DNA of 64,000 nucleotides from NCBI RefSeq assembly GCF_963924675.1, contig NC_089220.1, positions 89,221,168 through 89,285,167 of the forward strand, in the 5' to 3' direction. A program made the position numbers and the translations under genes. This document shows, piece by piece, positions 1-11,703 of this stretch. The DNA comes from Phocoena phocoena. Its lineage: Eukaryota; Chordata; Mammalia; Artiodactyla; Phocoenidae. The notes beneath the pieces were generated by a model. The model did not search any database. It had not been told where the DNA came from and saw only the letters and a program-made list of their open reading frames with translations. The stretch's first letter is position 1. Every line of letters starts with the position of its first letter.

Positions 1-690
1 AAGTCTGAAGGAGAAATTAAGGAAACACTCCAATTACCATTGCAACAAAAAGAGTAAAATACCTTGGAATAAACCTACCTAGGGAGACAAAAGACCTGTA
101 TTCAGAAAACTATAAGACACTGGTGAAAGAAATTAAAGATGATACCAACAGATGGAGAGATATACCATGTTCTTGGATTGGAAGAATCAATATTGTGAAA
201 ATGACTCTACTACCCAAAGCAACCTACAGATTCAATGCAATCCCTATCAAATTACCAATGGCATTTTTTACAGAACTAGAACAAATCATCTTAAAATTTG
301 TATGGAGACACAAAAGAGCCCGAATAGCCAAAGCAGTCTTGAGGGAAAGAAACGGAGCTGGAGAAATCAGACTCCCTGACTTCAGACTATACTACAAAGC
401 TACAGTAATCAGGACAATATGGTACTGGCACAAAAACAGAAATAAACAGGATAGAAAGCCCAGAGATAAACCCACATGCCTACAGTCAACTAATGTATGA
501 TAAAGGAGGCAGGGATATACAATGGAGAAAAGACAGTGTCTTCAATAAGTGGTGCTGGGAAAACTGGACAGCTACATGTAAAAGAATGAAATTAGAACAC
601 TCCCTAAAAGCATACACAAAAGTAAACTCAAAATGGATTAGAGACCTAAGTGTAAGTCCGGGCACTATAAAACTCTTAGAGGAGAACATA

Positions 691-735
691 GGAAGAACAC
701 TCTTTTTTTTTTTTTTTTTTGGAAGAACACTCTTT
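691..735. repeat. Poly(T) tract flanked by a 15-bp direct repeat
   Basis: The 15-mer GGAAGAACACTCTTT occurs at 691-705 and again at 721-735, separated by an uninterrupted T run (703-720 including the repeat's own Ts). The homologous place in the complete L1 near 36850 has a single related copy and no T run. This looks like a target-site duplication around a pure poly(A) insertion on the opposite strand. Slippage is the alternative. Confidence 0.75.
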
Positions 736-1272
736 GACATAAATCACAGCAAGATATGCTTTGATCCAGCTCCTAGAGTAATGGAAATAAAAGCAAAAAT
801 ATACAAATGGGACCTAAGGAAACTTAAAAACTTTTGCACAGCAAAAAAGCATAAGCAAGATGAAAAGACAACCCTCAGAATGGGAGAAAATATTTGCAAA
901 CAAATCAATGGACAAAGGAGAATCTCCAAAATATATAAACAGCTCATGTAGCTCAATATTAAAAAAACAAACAACCCAGTCCAAAAATGGGCAGAAGACC
1001 TAAATAGACATTTCTCCAAAGAAGACATACAGATGGCCAAGAAGCATATGAAAAGCTGCTCAACATCACTAATTATTACAGAAATGCAAATCAAAACTAC
1101 AATGAGGTATCACCTCACACCAGTGAGAATGGGCATCATCAGAAAATCTACCAATAACAAATGCCTGAGAGGGTGTGGAGAAAAGGGAACCCTCCTGCAC
1201 TGCTGGTGGGAATGTAAACTGATATAGCCACTATGGAGAACAGTATGGAGGTTCCTTAAAAAAGTAAAAATA

Positions 1273-1489
1273 GGGCTTCCCTGGTGGCGCATTGGTTGAG
1301 AGTCTGCCTGCTGATGCAGGGGACACGGGTTCGTGCCCTGGTCTGGGAGGATCCCACATGCAGTGGAGCAGCTGAGCCCGTGAGCCATGGCCGCTGAGCC
1401 TGTGCATCCAGAGCCTGTGCTCCGCAACGGGAGAGGCCACAACAGTGAGAGGCCCACGTACCACAAAAAAACAAAAAACAAACAAACAA
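1273..1489 (+). mobile_element. CHR-2-type tRNA-derived SINE in the L1
   Basis: A complete SINE of roughly 200 bp with a tRNA-like head. An A-box-like region lies near GGCGCATTGGTTGAGAG and a B-box-like GGGTTCGTGCC follows. The family-specific body comes next, then an A-rich tail. The near-identical flanks AAAAAAGTAAAAATAG (1258-1273) and AAAAAACTAAAAATAG (1490-1505) are its target-site duplication. L1 ORF2 sequence resumes directly after it, so the SINE is younger than the L1. CHR SINEs are thought to derive from a tRNA-Glu-like source and depend on L1 enzymes. Confidence 0.95.
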
Positions 1490-1828
1490 AAAAAACTAAA
1501 AATAGAATTAGCATATGACCCAGCAATCCCACTACTGGGCATATACCCAGAGAAAACCGTAATTCAAAAAGACACATGTACCCCAATGTTCATTGCAGCA
1601 CTATTTACAATAGCCAGGTAATGGAAGTAACCTAAATGCCCATTGACGGATGAATGGATAAAGAAGATGTAGTCCATATATACAATGGACTATTACTCAG
1701 CCATAAAGAGGAACGAAATTGGGTCACTTGTACAGACGTGGATGCATCTGGAGAGTGTCATACAGAGTGAAGTAAGTCAGAAAGAGAAAAACAAATATCG
1801 TATATTAACACATATATGTGGAACCTAG

Positions 1829-2044
1829 AAAATGGTACAGATGAATCGGTTTGCAGAGCAGAAGCTGAGACAAATTAGAAGAGAACAAACGTATGGACAC
1901 CAAGCGGGGAAAGTGGCGGGGGGTGGAGGTGGTGGTGTAAATGAATTGGGAGATTGGGATTGACATGTATACACTGATAGGTCTAAAATGGATGACTAAT
2001 AAGAAAATAAATAAATAAAAATAAACATTAATAAATAAATAAAA
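1829..2044 (+). repeat. L1 3' UTR with G-rich stretch and A-rich tail
   Basis: Non-coding tail of the L1, from the ORF2 stop to the AATAAATAAA-type end. It holds a G-rich run at about 1906-1937. The same 3' UTR sequence recurs in reverse complement at 51319-51562, which confirms it as a repeat family end. It is unlike the 3' UTR at 37741-38116. Confidence 0.85.
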
Positions 2045-5039
2045 GTTGTGTAGAGCACTGAATTAAGACATCTGCAGGTCAGTGCCAGCACCTGGCTAAG
2101 AGACCTCAAACACCGAGTTCTGGATCAAGGGAGGAAAGGGGGTTGGGCCAAGTAGTTGCCCAGGGCCCTCAATGAATCCCATCTGTGATCAATTTATTTT
2201 GGGAGTTTACCAATCTCCAATTCAAAAGTGCCTCTGCTTATTTTCCTTTCAACATGATTTAAGATTAGCAGTGGTAGGAAAGATATTAATGTTTGTGTTA
2301 ATGTGTTTTAAAACAATTTTCTCTTCTAAATTAGAGACATTATTCCTTAATATTTTGACACTACGCTTGTACTTAGCAAATTTTTTGCGTGACTTTTTAA
2401 AAGTTATGTGAGATGGCACATAGAGGCTAGCTGTGAAGAGGGAGGCAGGGGTGCCAAATTGCCCTAAATGATAATTGAAAAGAATTTTAATTTTACTAAT
2501 ATGTATGATATTTCATAATTCAGTGTAATGAAGAGACCTAAATGCATGAGTTATAAGAGGTTCCTCAGAAGAAGGGCCATGAGTAAGTGCACTTGTGTAC
2601 TGTAGAGAAATCTGCAAAGAAGTAGGGAGAAAAAAAGAGGGCTAGGAGACCCACAGTCCTCACGAAAAATAACGCTCCTGTGGGTCATGTCCAAGGGCAG
2701 CTCCAGGAAACTGAGCTGATGGCTCTGCAATGCTTATTAAAAAATAAGTTTCTGTACCTGGACTTCCTGTCATTTCCAGTTGGTGTCGTTACTGAATTCT
2801 CTTCTTCATACTCAATTGAACCCAAGATTGAATTCCATTGATGTTGAAATCCTTCAGCATCTAACCTTAGTCCAAGTGGGTCACCTGGTTTCAACTGCAT
2901 TACTCTGGTCTTGTCACTGACTACTCTTGACGTTTTTGCCCTGTTTTAAACCTGCTCTGGGGCAGCCAATGATTTCAGGACTTTGACTTATTAGTAACCA
3001 GATTTAATTGCCCAGAATACCATTGTAAGAGTTAATTAATTCACATTCATATGAAGACATTAAAAAAAACTCCCTACCCCACCGCAGCTATTCATCTCCT
3101 CTACCTGGTAAATAGAGGTAGTTTTAATCAAAGATAGTATCTATAGAGACATCAATTTTATAACCTGTCCCTTCTAGGACTCAGAAGGTTTTAGTTAATG
3201 ACATTATAATGACTGAATTATATGCTGACTCCTCATGAGTTCCTCTAGTACTACCCTAAATATTACACAAAAGTGTTTCTTATTTGGGAGTTGAGAAATA
3301 AAGACATCATTTGAAAATAACCAGAGCAGCCTATGAAGTAAAAGTGTATACAGTTTTACTAAACTCACCAACATTCCAGGTAATTATAGCTGTAGCTCCA
3401 AAATTTTATTTGCCAGCATCTTTCTAGCGGGGATCGGCTACGGATCCTGTAGCAAAGAACTACACTGATCAATACCCTGGTGTTTTCAGTCCTTCTAGGG
3501 GACCAATTGGATGCAATGTATGGAAAAAAAGAGGCTGATTTTGCTTTTGGAATTACCAAAATTTATTGATCTCATGGTATGTGGCTCAAAGGAGGAAGCT
3601 TTGACAAAAGTTGATGCAGGTTCAGCCTCTCCATATCGCAATATCATTCATAGTCCTCTGCAAGGTAAGGCGCCCACCATGTCCACACTACTCCTATCCC
3701 AATAGAGGAAGTAAAGATCTGTAAGCTCTGCTCTATGTCTAGGGGGTATTTTATCTAGCGATCTTCTGGGCCTTTGACAAGCCTGAGGTTTATAATTCCC
3801 CACACTTAGAATCTGAACAGGTTTCCTGGCATAAAGATACTACCCAGAGGCACATGCTGTTTGTTTTTTTTTTCCTTTCTGCAATACAATGCAAATGAAT
3901 AAGGCAATACCAGATTACACAGGCAACCTATGCAAATATCCTGAAGGTCAATTCCAACTCTAAATATACCCAATTCCCAAAGGACTCTATAAACCCTTCA
4001 AGAGAAAAAGAAATGCAGGATGTTAGAAGATAGTAATATGCGTCACAAAGAAATTGAGGAAGAGATATGGGAAAGGGGTAGGGCCAGACTAGAGAGTCAG
4101 GTCTTCTGTAGTCTGTCCTCTTTCACTTTCTCAGCTTGCTGTTGTATTCAGCCCGGCCCCCCTCTTTCACTGTAGCAGTCTCCCATGCCTTGGTCTGTCT
4201 ACTTCAGTGTGCCTGTTCCTGTCCGTTCATACTGCAAGTATTACAGCATCCCTCTGACTCTACTCCATTCTAGCCATTTTATGCCAAGGGTTTTCCATTC
4301 TAATGAGAAACACCTCTTTTGGTCCTTAGCTCTACTGTCATTGCTGTTTTACTTTTTCCCATGTTTGGGTCATGTTCATTGTATTTCTGATTTCTCTTTT
4401 CCATATTTTTGCTTCCTGATATCCATTTACAGTAAAGAAGTGTGATAGTTCATTTTTCCTCTTCATTTGTTCCCATGTCAGGTTCTGTAACTACTAGCCC
4501 AGCAGTTTGTTTTCTTTCCCTATCTGCCCCCTAATGACAGAGCTCAAGTCATCTTACATGCTCTCTCCTGGTCGTACAATCACAAGGTCACCATCATCCA
4601 GATCACACCATCTCCTACTTCTCTCACTGACAACCTTGGTCACCCTGGACCGTCATGTGTTCCTGTTTTTGTGACTGAACTGTTTATTTAGACACAATTG
4701 GTCTACCTTCTCTCTCCGGTTTGCTCCATGCTTTTGCAAGACTTGCTGTTCATCCACTTCCATTGTTTTGGAATGAAAGGACTGACTTGAGAGACTTCAA
4801 CTCTGTCAGACCAAAAACAACAGACCCAAAAATTTCCTTCTCTGTGATCTTTGCAATTTTCCTAATTTAAATGTTCCCCTTCCCAAATACCACCACCACC
4901 ACCACTACTGCCCCCCTCCTCCAAACACACATACATCTACATGTCACTATAGCTAACAAGATCTCTAATCTAAACACAGTAATGCTGACTAAGGATAAAA
5001 GCCATAGCTGACTATCCCTCTCTCGCACATGTGATTTAT
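2045..5039. other. Unassigned AT-rich intergenic stretch
   Basis: I see no gene and no repeat that I can name. Open frames here are at most about 86 codons and lack recognisable motifs. A short open stretch at 3511-3705 contains CAAGGTAAGG, which resembles a splice donor, but no acceptor or matching exon can be argued. A short CCA/CCT-rich patch lies near 4895-4920. Confidence 0.5.
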
Positions 5040-5240
5040 ACTAACTCCCTTGCACCTTATCAGTAAGAGATAACTACATACAAGTAGCTTGCAAACCCCT
5101 TGGAGAGAGAGACTATACCCCATATTTTTTGTTTACTTGTTTATTTTGTTTGTTTTGTTTTTAACATTGAGTGCCAGGCATTGTGCTGGGAACCTATAAG
5201 GCCTCGAGAAATTCTTGTTGATAACTTGAACAATTAAAGA
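5040..5240 (+). repeat. Probable LINE-2 3' end fragment
   Basis: The pattern is a remnant of 'CTTGCAAACCCCTTGGAGAGAGAGACTAT', then GAGTGCCAGGCATTGTGCTGGG, with the order expected of the L2 3' UTR (a 'stay-of-trend' phrase, then the 'gtgcctggcac' phrase). It is heavily diverged and interrupted by a T-rich TTTGTTTG patch. MIR is the alternative. Confidence 0.4.
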
Positions 5241-6600
5241 ATTTAACTTTTCCTGGCTAAGGTTGGTTCCTTCAGAGCCCAGGAGGAGAAGACCACAGAT
5301 TCCAATATGAGCCTACTTACTCACATCCTTCTCCCACCTCTGAGATGGATGTTTTTACAACCCTGCAGATGCGTGGGGCACATTTTTGACTGAACAGTTT
5401 GTCAGTGCCTTAGTGTAAACAACCTCACCTTTTCCTTTTCTCAACTCTTTCTTCCTCCCTTTCCCCACTTTAAGGTAATGATCCCTGAATTCATAACACC
5501 TCCCGCCTCAAGGTAATGATCCCTGAGTTCCTATCTCCATCTGACTTTACTCATTTTTCTACTATATGCTTTCTTTAAAGGACCTTGTACTTTTTTGTTC
5601 CCTTGTGTTATTTGTATCTTGGATTCTCTTTAATTTAGCATAGTTGACAATTAAAATTAAAAATATTATTGATGATTGTGCAAGTAACTGCATACTCGAA
5701 AACCCCTAGTTAAATTTTGAGACCTACTTCTTCTCCAAAACCATTCTGCTTTACTACTGAGATAACCCACAGGAAACTAATAAACTGATGAGAAGAGACT
5801 GAACTGTCACTCAAGCACACCCAGCACCACACCCCCTTCTTCTTCCATCTCAAGGATGAAATGACATGAGTTATGGCATTTTGTAACAATAGTCCAGATT
5901 TAGCTCGAGAGGGTTGAACTTTAAACAAGTTCTTTTGTCCCATGTTTATGGTGGTATAAACAAAGTTGCAAAAGCAACAAGAAAGGCGGCAAATAATGCC
6001 TTTGAAATATAGGGAATCTTGGCAGCAGTAAAGTGTATTCAGTCTTCCAAGAAGAAGTAAAGCCATTCCTCAAAGAAACAGACAGATTTATAGGGTTAGT
6101 AGATGTTGATTAGGCTTAAAAAGGGGGCTATTTAAATAGAATCACAGAATGCTTTCCTGAGCAAAGCCTTCATTCTCCTTACTTATTTTCCCCTTGTTTA
6201 AGTGCTTCAGAACTTTATAAGAAGCTATACGCTATTGGAGGTTGCTAACTAATGATCTAAGAACTCAAGTCGGTCTGAAGAGGGGTTTTGTTGTAAAAAT
6301 AATTATAGTTCATATCAAACTCCGTATTTGCCATTTTTCTTATTTTCTTGGTAAACGGAAGCTTTGGCAACAACAGGTCCACATTCCCACAGGGCAACAA
6401 TGGCTTTTGCTGGCAACGACTTCCTCAATGAATGGTTCCTGTCTGGTTCACCATATAACTTACTGTCTCTTAATGTATTTTACTTCCTTCACTTAAGTTA
6501 ACTTGGTTAAACTCTGGAGATAATTTGCCATTTCTGCTTGAAGCCTTTTGAGAAGTAAGGGTTAATTTATTCAGGATGGATACCTTGCAAGCTGGCCCCC
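5241..6600. other. Unassigned intergenic stretch with a small internal repeat
   Basis: The only internal structure I can support is an imperfect duplication: AAGGTAATGATCCCTGAATTC at 5473-5493 and a one-base variant at 5511-5531. A reverse-strand open frame of 118 codons at 5710-6066 has no recognisable domain and is probably chance. No known repeat was identified by eye. Confidence 0.45.
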
Positions 6601-8940
6601 TCAAGTTGCATAGAAACAAGATACAGCCCAGTGCTTATGGAAATCAGTGATGGTCTAGACCTTAGTACACCTCTGATAATACTGAAAAATCAAGCTGGTG
6701 TTTCCTCAACCATGGATACTGTTGTGGTGAATTCTGTTACTAGCTTGTCATGTCATACAACTGCAACTGTAAGACTTGAGACTGGTCTTTTGATCACGTC
6801 AGAGGAGGGGCTGGTTCTCACCCACAACCATGAAAGTTGAGCTGGCAGGATATGGTCAAAGACGTGATTTTACTAAGCTATGTAATTGTTACATCCTGGC
6901 CCCTCATCACACCAGAATGCACTTGTGCTTTTTTTTTTTTTTTCCATACAACTTAATAGTTCCACAGATCAAGGGTTAGGGTCTCCTGCCCAGAGTCTGA
7001 TGCTCAGTCTTGTTTGATCTCTGTGCTCAGCCTGAGGATGTAATAGGTAATAGGGGTTCACATACCTGCTACTTCTCTTGACTCCTTGGATTTTACCCAA
7101 CGACACTGCTATAGTAGGTTTTGTAAGAGTGCACCTTGGCTGTTTGCCCTTGTTTCCATGACAACTGGTACTAAGCATCTGACCAAAGACCCAACATGGA
7201 CTTCTAGTGTAACTAAAAGGATTAGAGATCAAAGTCCCACATCACAGATAAGTCTTAAAGGTGTCTACTTTGGGCAGCATGGTTGGATATTGGGATGACA
7301 GGTCACTGTTCATGAAAACTAGTCTATGAAGTCCTGAGAAATGGGAGAGTTTCAGGGAATAAGAAAACCTATATTGAATTCCTAGATTGTTAATAAGGGC
7401 CTTAGAGAGAGAGGGTCACTCGGAAAGGAGTGAGCTCCACTAAGGGGGATATTGAACCATGCCCCCTGATGAACTGTATACATTTGCACATGTATATGTA
7501 CACACGCAGACAATGGAGATGAACACACACAATGGAGATAACCCATCAGTTGTACACTGAAGGACTTACTAGTTGGTATAAGATAGAATAGGTATTAGGA
7601 AGCTATAAAGACCATCTATAAGACAGGGAGGGATAAAGAGGGCTCCCAACTAGAGTCCTTGTGGGGGTGAGAATAGCTGACCACTTCCTTGACACTCCAG
7701 AGTCATCAAGAGACTCAGAGGTTGATGCAGAGACACAGTGTGTCCAACTGCAGATGCCTCCACATACAATTCATATACTGGACGGACAACACTGTTACCT
7801 ATTCAGTTTGGTGATGGAACACCAAAAAAACACAAGATTGTGCTTCCACCACACGATGAGCTTCCTCAGCTAGCATGACATGAAGATGGACACGCCATCC
7901 AATACCAAAGTAACAGGGGGAAAGATGGCAGCCAATTTAGTGTCTGTTAATGGAACTACCCTTAATCCAGTCCTCTTGCCCTCTCGCCTGACTCTGACAA
8001 GATGCTCTGCCAGTACAGACCAATGAAAATAACAACCAGTAATGAGTCCTCAAGAGGCTAAAAAGGATACAGTACAGCTATTCCTCCCTTCAAGATGACA
8101 TAGGTTCCTCAGTCATGGAAAAGGCCTTGGAAACCCTGGTTGACCTTTGCTTAATCTTTGCCTGAGCCAAGGATATGTTCTTCTTACTTGTTCTGGACTT
8201 GACAATGTATTCCTATAGGCTATTCTTACAAATGGCAGTACCCTGTCTACTTTGAGTAAATATGATCTGCACCCTGGGATTAGTCACCTGGTCAATACTG
8301 ACCTACTTTCAGAGTCTCCCACAATGACATCAATGATTGCACTCTTATTGAAAATGAGCACAAGTTAAAGTGGTACTAGTTGTTAACATAATGAAGTATG
8401 CCATATGGTTAGAGGCCAGCTTTGGGAGGTAAACTTAGTATTAAGAAATAACTTGTCTAAGACTGTCTGCAGGATGGTCTTGCAGAAAATGAACTGAATT
8501 CCTTCAAAGTTCAATGGAAACTAGGTATAGCCCAAGTTTCCTGGTCAACAAATATACTTGAAATCAAGTCCCCTAGACTATCTTTCAGATTGCCAGGGCA
8601 TGGTTGGTGCTAACACGGTGACATGTAGCTACTAGACTGCCAGTCTTACGGCAAAGCCATTTTCTAAAGTCTTGGCAAAGTCATATTGCCAAGTCATACG
8701 GCTACAATTTCAAGGCTTATACCTCTACCATGGGTCACACCAGAAGACAGACTGTTGCTTCCTAATCATACAATTTAGAAGCCTTACAACCAAAGAGTGG
8801 GGATCCAATTCCCAGAATCTGACATTCAGTCATGCAGGATTTCTGTGCACTACTGTAGAAGGCAATGAGCAATTGAAGACCTACACAGCTACCACTGCTT
8901 ATGTCACGGAGAGTTTTCCCTACTGAAATAAATCAGGCCT
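6600..8940. other. Unclassified block, possibly one old decayed element
   Basis: This stretch is more GC-balanced than its AT-rich neighbours and has few homopolymers apart from a T run near 6930-6944. It contains several plus-strand open pieces (6631-6840, 7661-7873, 8672-8926), and an AATAAATCAGG phrase closes it at about 8928. That would fit a much-decayed retrovirus-like or other coding-derived element. I could not match any piece to a protein family. It could equally be ordinary unique DNA. Confidence 0.25.
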
Positions 8941-10019
8941 CGTGTGAGTGCTGCTTGGGTATGTATCTTCATTTGTAGGACACTGCCTGAGGAGCTTGCT
9001 TTTGAGCCTTTTTGTTCCCCCAGAAAACTTCTGTAACATCGTATATTTTCTTATTTATAAATTATACTGAATACTTCAATGTTTTCCTATTTGTATGCAG
9101 GAAACTCCTATGTAGGATACTAATTTATACTGGTGTGTTTTTTTTGTTTTTAACGTATATATGATAAATGTTGGCGGAATAACGGATAGATTTAAATGCC
9201 ATCTTTGATGCCAAATACTGGATGCCCCTATATGTGGGGATATTTATAGTGCTAATGAGAAGGTGGTGTTTAACACAAAATGCCAACAGACCACAGGAAA
9301 TTCAAAAGGAGCACTGAAAGTTTCATTCCTTCTTTTGTCTTGAAAATAGTTTCACTGGGGCTCATCCAGCTCTTCCTCTCTGCACAGGCAGCTGACAGCT
9401 AGCCATGTGAAGGGTTGATTTTCAGGCCTGTATAAATACATTGAGGGTCTAGTAAGGACCCCAGAAAAAAGGGTCTGGGGCTTAGAGTCATCCTAATTTG
9501 AATATAAAAGGGATTTTTTTCAATTTTATTCCTCAAACTGATGAGGCAGAAAATATCAATAATATATTTCAAATGTTTAATTAATTTGCCTAGCTGATTC
9601 AATTTACCTAGCAAATTTTAACTAATCAAAATTAAATAATTTATAAACCAGAAAAATGTAGGTAATAAATTCTGAGAAACTTAAAAGAGACTATGCAATA
9701 ATACTGAAACTGTTATATAACTATATTCCCTTTGGCATCCAAAAATTGCTTTTTTAATAACTCTGTCAGTCACCGTCATTTTCTTATTGGTTTTTAAACT
9801 GTAGTTTTGTCCTCTTAATTGTTTTCATAATAGATTAGGGGAAGCTTAGAACAGGGTCACTCAGTCCTTTCTTTTGCTTGTCTCCTCTCAGTTTAAAATA
9901 CATGTGTCTCTTAACAGCCCCACATTCATGAGTTTACAGGTAGGCTCAACATTGGGAAGTGGAACCACACGTTCATTTTAGAAAATTCTTAGAATGCCCA
10001 CCTTCTCTCTGATCCCCCC
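8941..10019. other. Unassigned AT-rich stretch
   Basis: I see no gene, RNA or nameable repeat. Base composition is AT-rich with scattered homopolymers. The short reverse open frame at 9399-9614 has no motif. Confidence 0.5.
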
Positions 10020-10127
10020 CCAAAAAAAAGAGGGCGGGAAGGAAGGAATAAAAGAAGAAAAGAAGGAAGGAAACAAGGCAGGAAGGAAGGAAAGAAAAAA
10101 AAAGAAGGAAAGAAGGGGAGGAAAAAA
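10020..10127 (+). repeat. GAAGG/GAAA purine-rich microsatellite
   Basis: About 100 bp of almost pure purine on the plus strand, built from imperfect GGAAGGAA, AAAGAAGG and AAAAAAGAAGG units. The lysine- and glutamate-rich open frame across it is a by-product of the repeat, not a gene. Such tracts often vary in length between individuals. Confidence 0.9.
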
Positions 10128-10949
10128 ACATTACCTGCTTTCACATAAACCTCTTTTTCGGGGCACACATGTGTCCCTTTACCTTCTTGTCTTTACCTAA
10201 CATTAGAACTGGAATTATCACACCTATTCATCAATGCTAGAAAATCAAGCAGTAAATAGTAGAAGGGGGAATGATGGTAAAATTGCTTTGGTGGTCTTAA
10301 TCATGTCCAAAAAAGCAAAGTCTGTGGTTTCAGTGAAGGTAAAAATAAATGTATTCTGAAAGCCACCACCATTTTACTTTGCCATCATCTTCTTTTTATT
10401 TCCAAGGTATCTGAGGATTCGTTTAAATAGTACAGATATTACTAAGTGGGAAAACAAAGGGAGAAATCTAACAAATGTGCCATTATATTTTAGCCCTGCT
10501 AGAATTCCCAGATCCCTCTGATCTTTTTTTTTTGTTTTGCAGACAGCCTCAGTGAATTAGATCACAGCCAGCCTCTTGAGATTGAATTAATCATTCATAT
10601 GTTTTTTTTTGAAATCTATTGAATAAATACGAGAAAGAGAAAGCAACCAAAATGCCTGCTCAGGTCTCAGTATCTGGCCATGTGCCAAATTTATTATCTG
10701 AGGTCATCTTTCATGGACCCATAAGCCCTTTGGAGAGCTTTCAGTCGCCTTGCTAGCTCTTAAGTACCTCTGTTTAATTGTCTATAGATTAGTGTTCTAC
10801 GTTTTTCTCTGCTCCTTTGTGTTTCCTGGGCCATCTATCTGATGTAACCATACAGGTTACACAAAAGGGTTGAGGGCCTGAAAGAAATTGTGAGAGACTT
10901 GTAAAGAAATCAGGTTGTGGGTATGGGAAAATCATAAAGAAAACAGCAA
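10128..10949. other. Unassigned stretch
   Basis: I found no gene or nameable repeat between the purine microsatellite and the L1 tail that begins near 10950. Confidence 0.5.
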
Positions 10950-11240
10950 AACAGAACACAGACTCACAGATATAGAAAATAAACTGGTATAGTGGGGAGA
11001 GGGAAGTGGGGAGGGACAAGATAGGGGTATCAAATTAAGAGATTAAGAGATAAATAGTTAAGAAGCAAGCATATATTGTACAGTACAGGGAAATACAGCC
11101 ATTATTTTATAATAACTTTAAATGAAATATCTATGAAAATATCGAATCCCTGTGCTGTATACTTGAAACTAACATAATATTGTAAATCAACCATGCTTCA
11201 AAATTTTTTTAACTAAAAATAAAAAAATAAATACGCTTCC
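10950..11240 (+). mobile_element. Old L1 3' UTR fragment, 5'-truncated
   Basis: The sequence runs through ACAGACTCACAGATATAGAAAA, then GGGGAGAGGGAAGTGGGGAGG, TATATTGTACAGTACAGGGAAA, CTGTGCTGTATACTTGAAAC and AATATTGTAAATCAACCATG. It ends in an A-rich tail. That order is the 3' UTR of an artiodactyl L1 lineage. No coding part remains. It differs from both the 1829-2044 and the 37741-38116 tails, so it is a third and probably older L1 lineage in the window. Confidence 0.8.
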
Positions 11241-11529
11241 TATAATTGATGACATTAGAACTGAATAAATGTGACAATTCACCTTAGTCTCAACTGATAT
11301 TTTTACCACCTCCCACCCCCTCCTTGTTTTCATAATTTCCCTCGAAGCAAACTATCAGGACAGGCACAAGAGTCCCTTTTGCTTTCAGTAGCTATGGATC
11401 TCTTTGCTTGAAACTCAGACTTCATTCCTCTATGCTGTACTCTGCTGCTCTAGGCAAACCACGCATAGCCAGGCTTCTAAGCCCTGGTCTACTTTCCCAG
11501 CAAGACAGAGACCAATCCCTAGAGAATAG

Positions 11530-11703
11530 GTCAGAAAATCTTTTCCTATAAAGCACCAAATAGTAAATCTTTAAGTCTTTGTGAACCATATGGTATCTAT
11601 CACAACTATCCAATTCTATCTTTGTAGTATGAAAGCAACTCTAGACATAGATGTAAACAAACGGGTGCAGCTGCGTCCCAATAAAACTTCATTGACAAAA
11701 ATA
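11530..11703. mobile_element. hAT-type DNA transposon, left part (split by an L1)
   Basis: The text from AAATAGTAAATCTTTAAGTCTTTGTG through CAATAAAACTTCATTGACAAAAA follows a common non-autonomous hAT-type mammalian transposon family. In that family, the phrases 'agatagtaaatattttaggctttg' and 'ccaataaaactttatttacaaaaa' are typical. The rest of the element resumes at 12550. I do not assign a Repbase name. No transposase is encoded. Confidence 0.65.

Larger units (their letters stand above)
1..1828 (+). pseudogene. L1 ORF2 C-terminal remnant (broken)
   Basis: In an intact L1, ORF2 encodes the endonuclease and reverse transcriptase used for target-primed reverse transcription. Only the region downstream of the RT core is present. 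The longest clean stretch, 123-500, reads through residues such as [10 protein letters not shown] and [10 protein letters not shown], typical of the ORF2 C-terminal half. Frameshifts, stops, a poly(T) insertion and a SINE break the frame. The expected ORF2 end (SEVSQKEKNKY, then a stop) is recognisable just before TAG at 1826-1828. It cannot encode a working protein. Confidence 0.88.
1..2044 (+). mobile_element. LINE-1, 3' half, continuing beyond the left edge
   Basis: This is the 3' part of an L1 retrotransposon. It covers the C-terminal half of ORF2, a short 3' UTR and an A-rich tail of AATAAATAAA type ending near 2044. It aligns by eye, segment for segment, with 36157 onward in the complete L1 at 30931-38116, which fixes family and orientation. 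Two later events interrupt it: a CHR SINE at 1273-1489 and a poly(T) insertion at about 703-720. Its 3' UTR differs from that of the complete L1, so it belongs to another subfamily. The missing 5' part should lie left of the window. Confidence 0.93.

Noticed and set aside
1273..1345. tRNA-like A and B boxes of the SINE heads as tRNA genes
   Set aside because: The sequence does not fold as a full cloverleaf and continues into a SINE body and A-tail; it is SINE-derived.
1110..1586. 158-codon reverse-strand frame
   Set aside because: It is the antisense of L1 ORF2 plus a SINE, not a gene.
3511..3705. Possible exon ending at a splice-donor-like CAAGGTAAGG
   Set aside because: No acceptor, no partner exon and no recognisable protein; a single donor-like match is expected by chance.
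10020..10127. Lysine-rich small protein over the purine tract
   Set aside because: A translation of a microsatellite.
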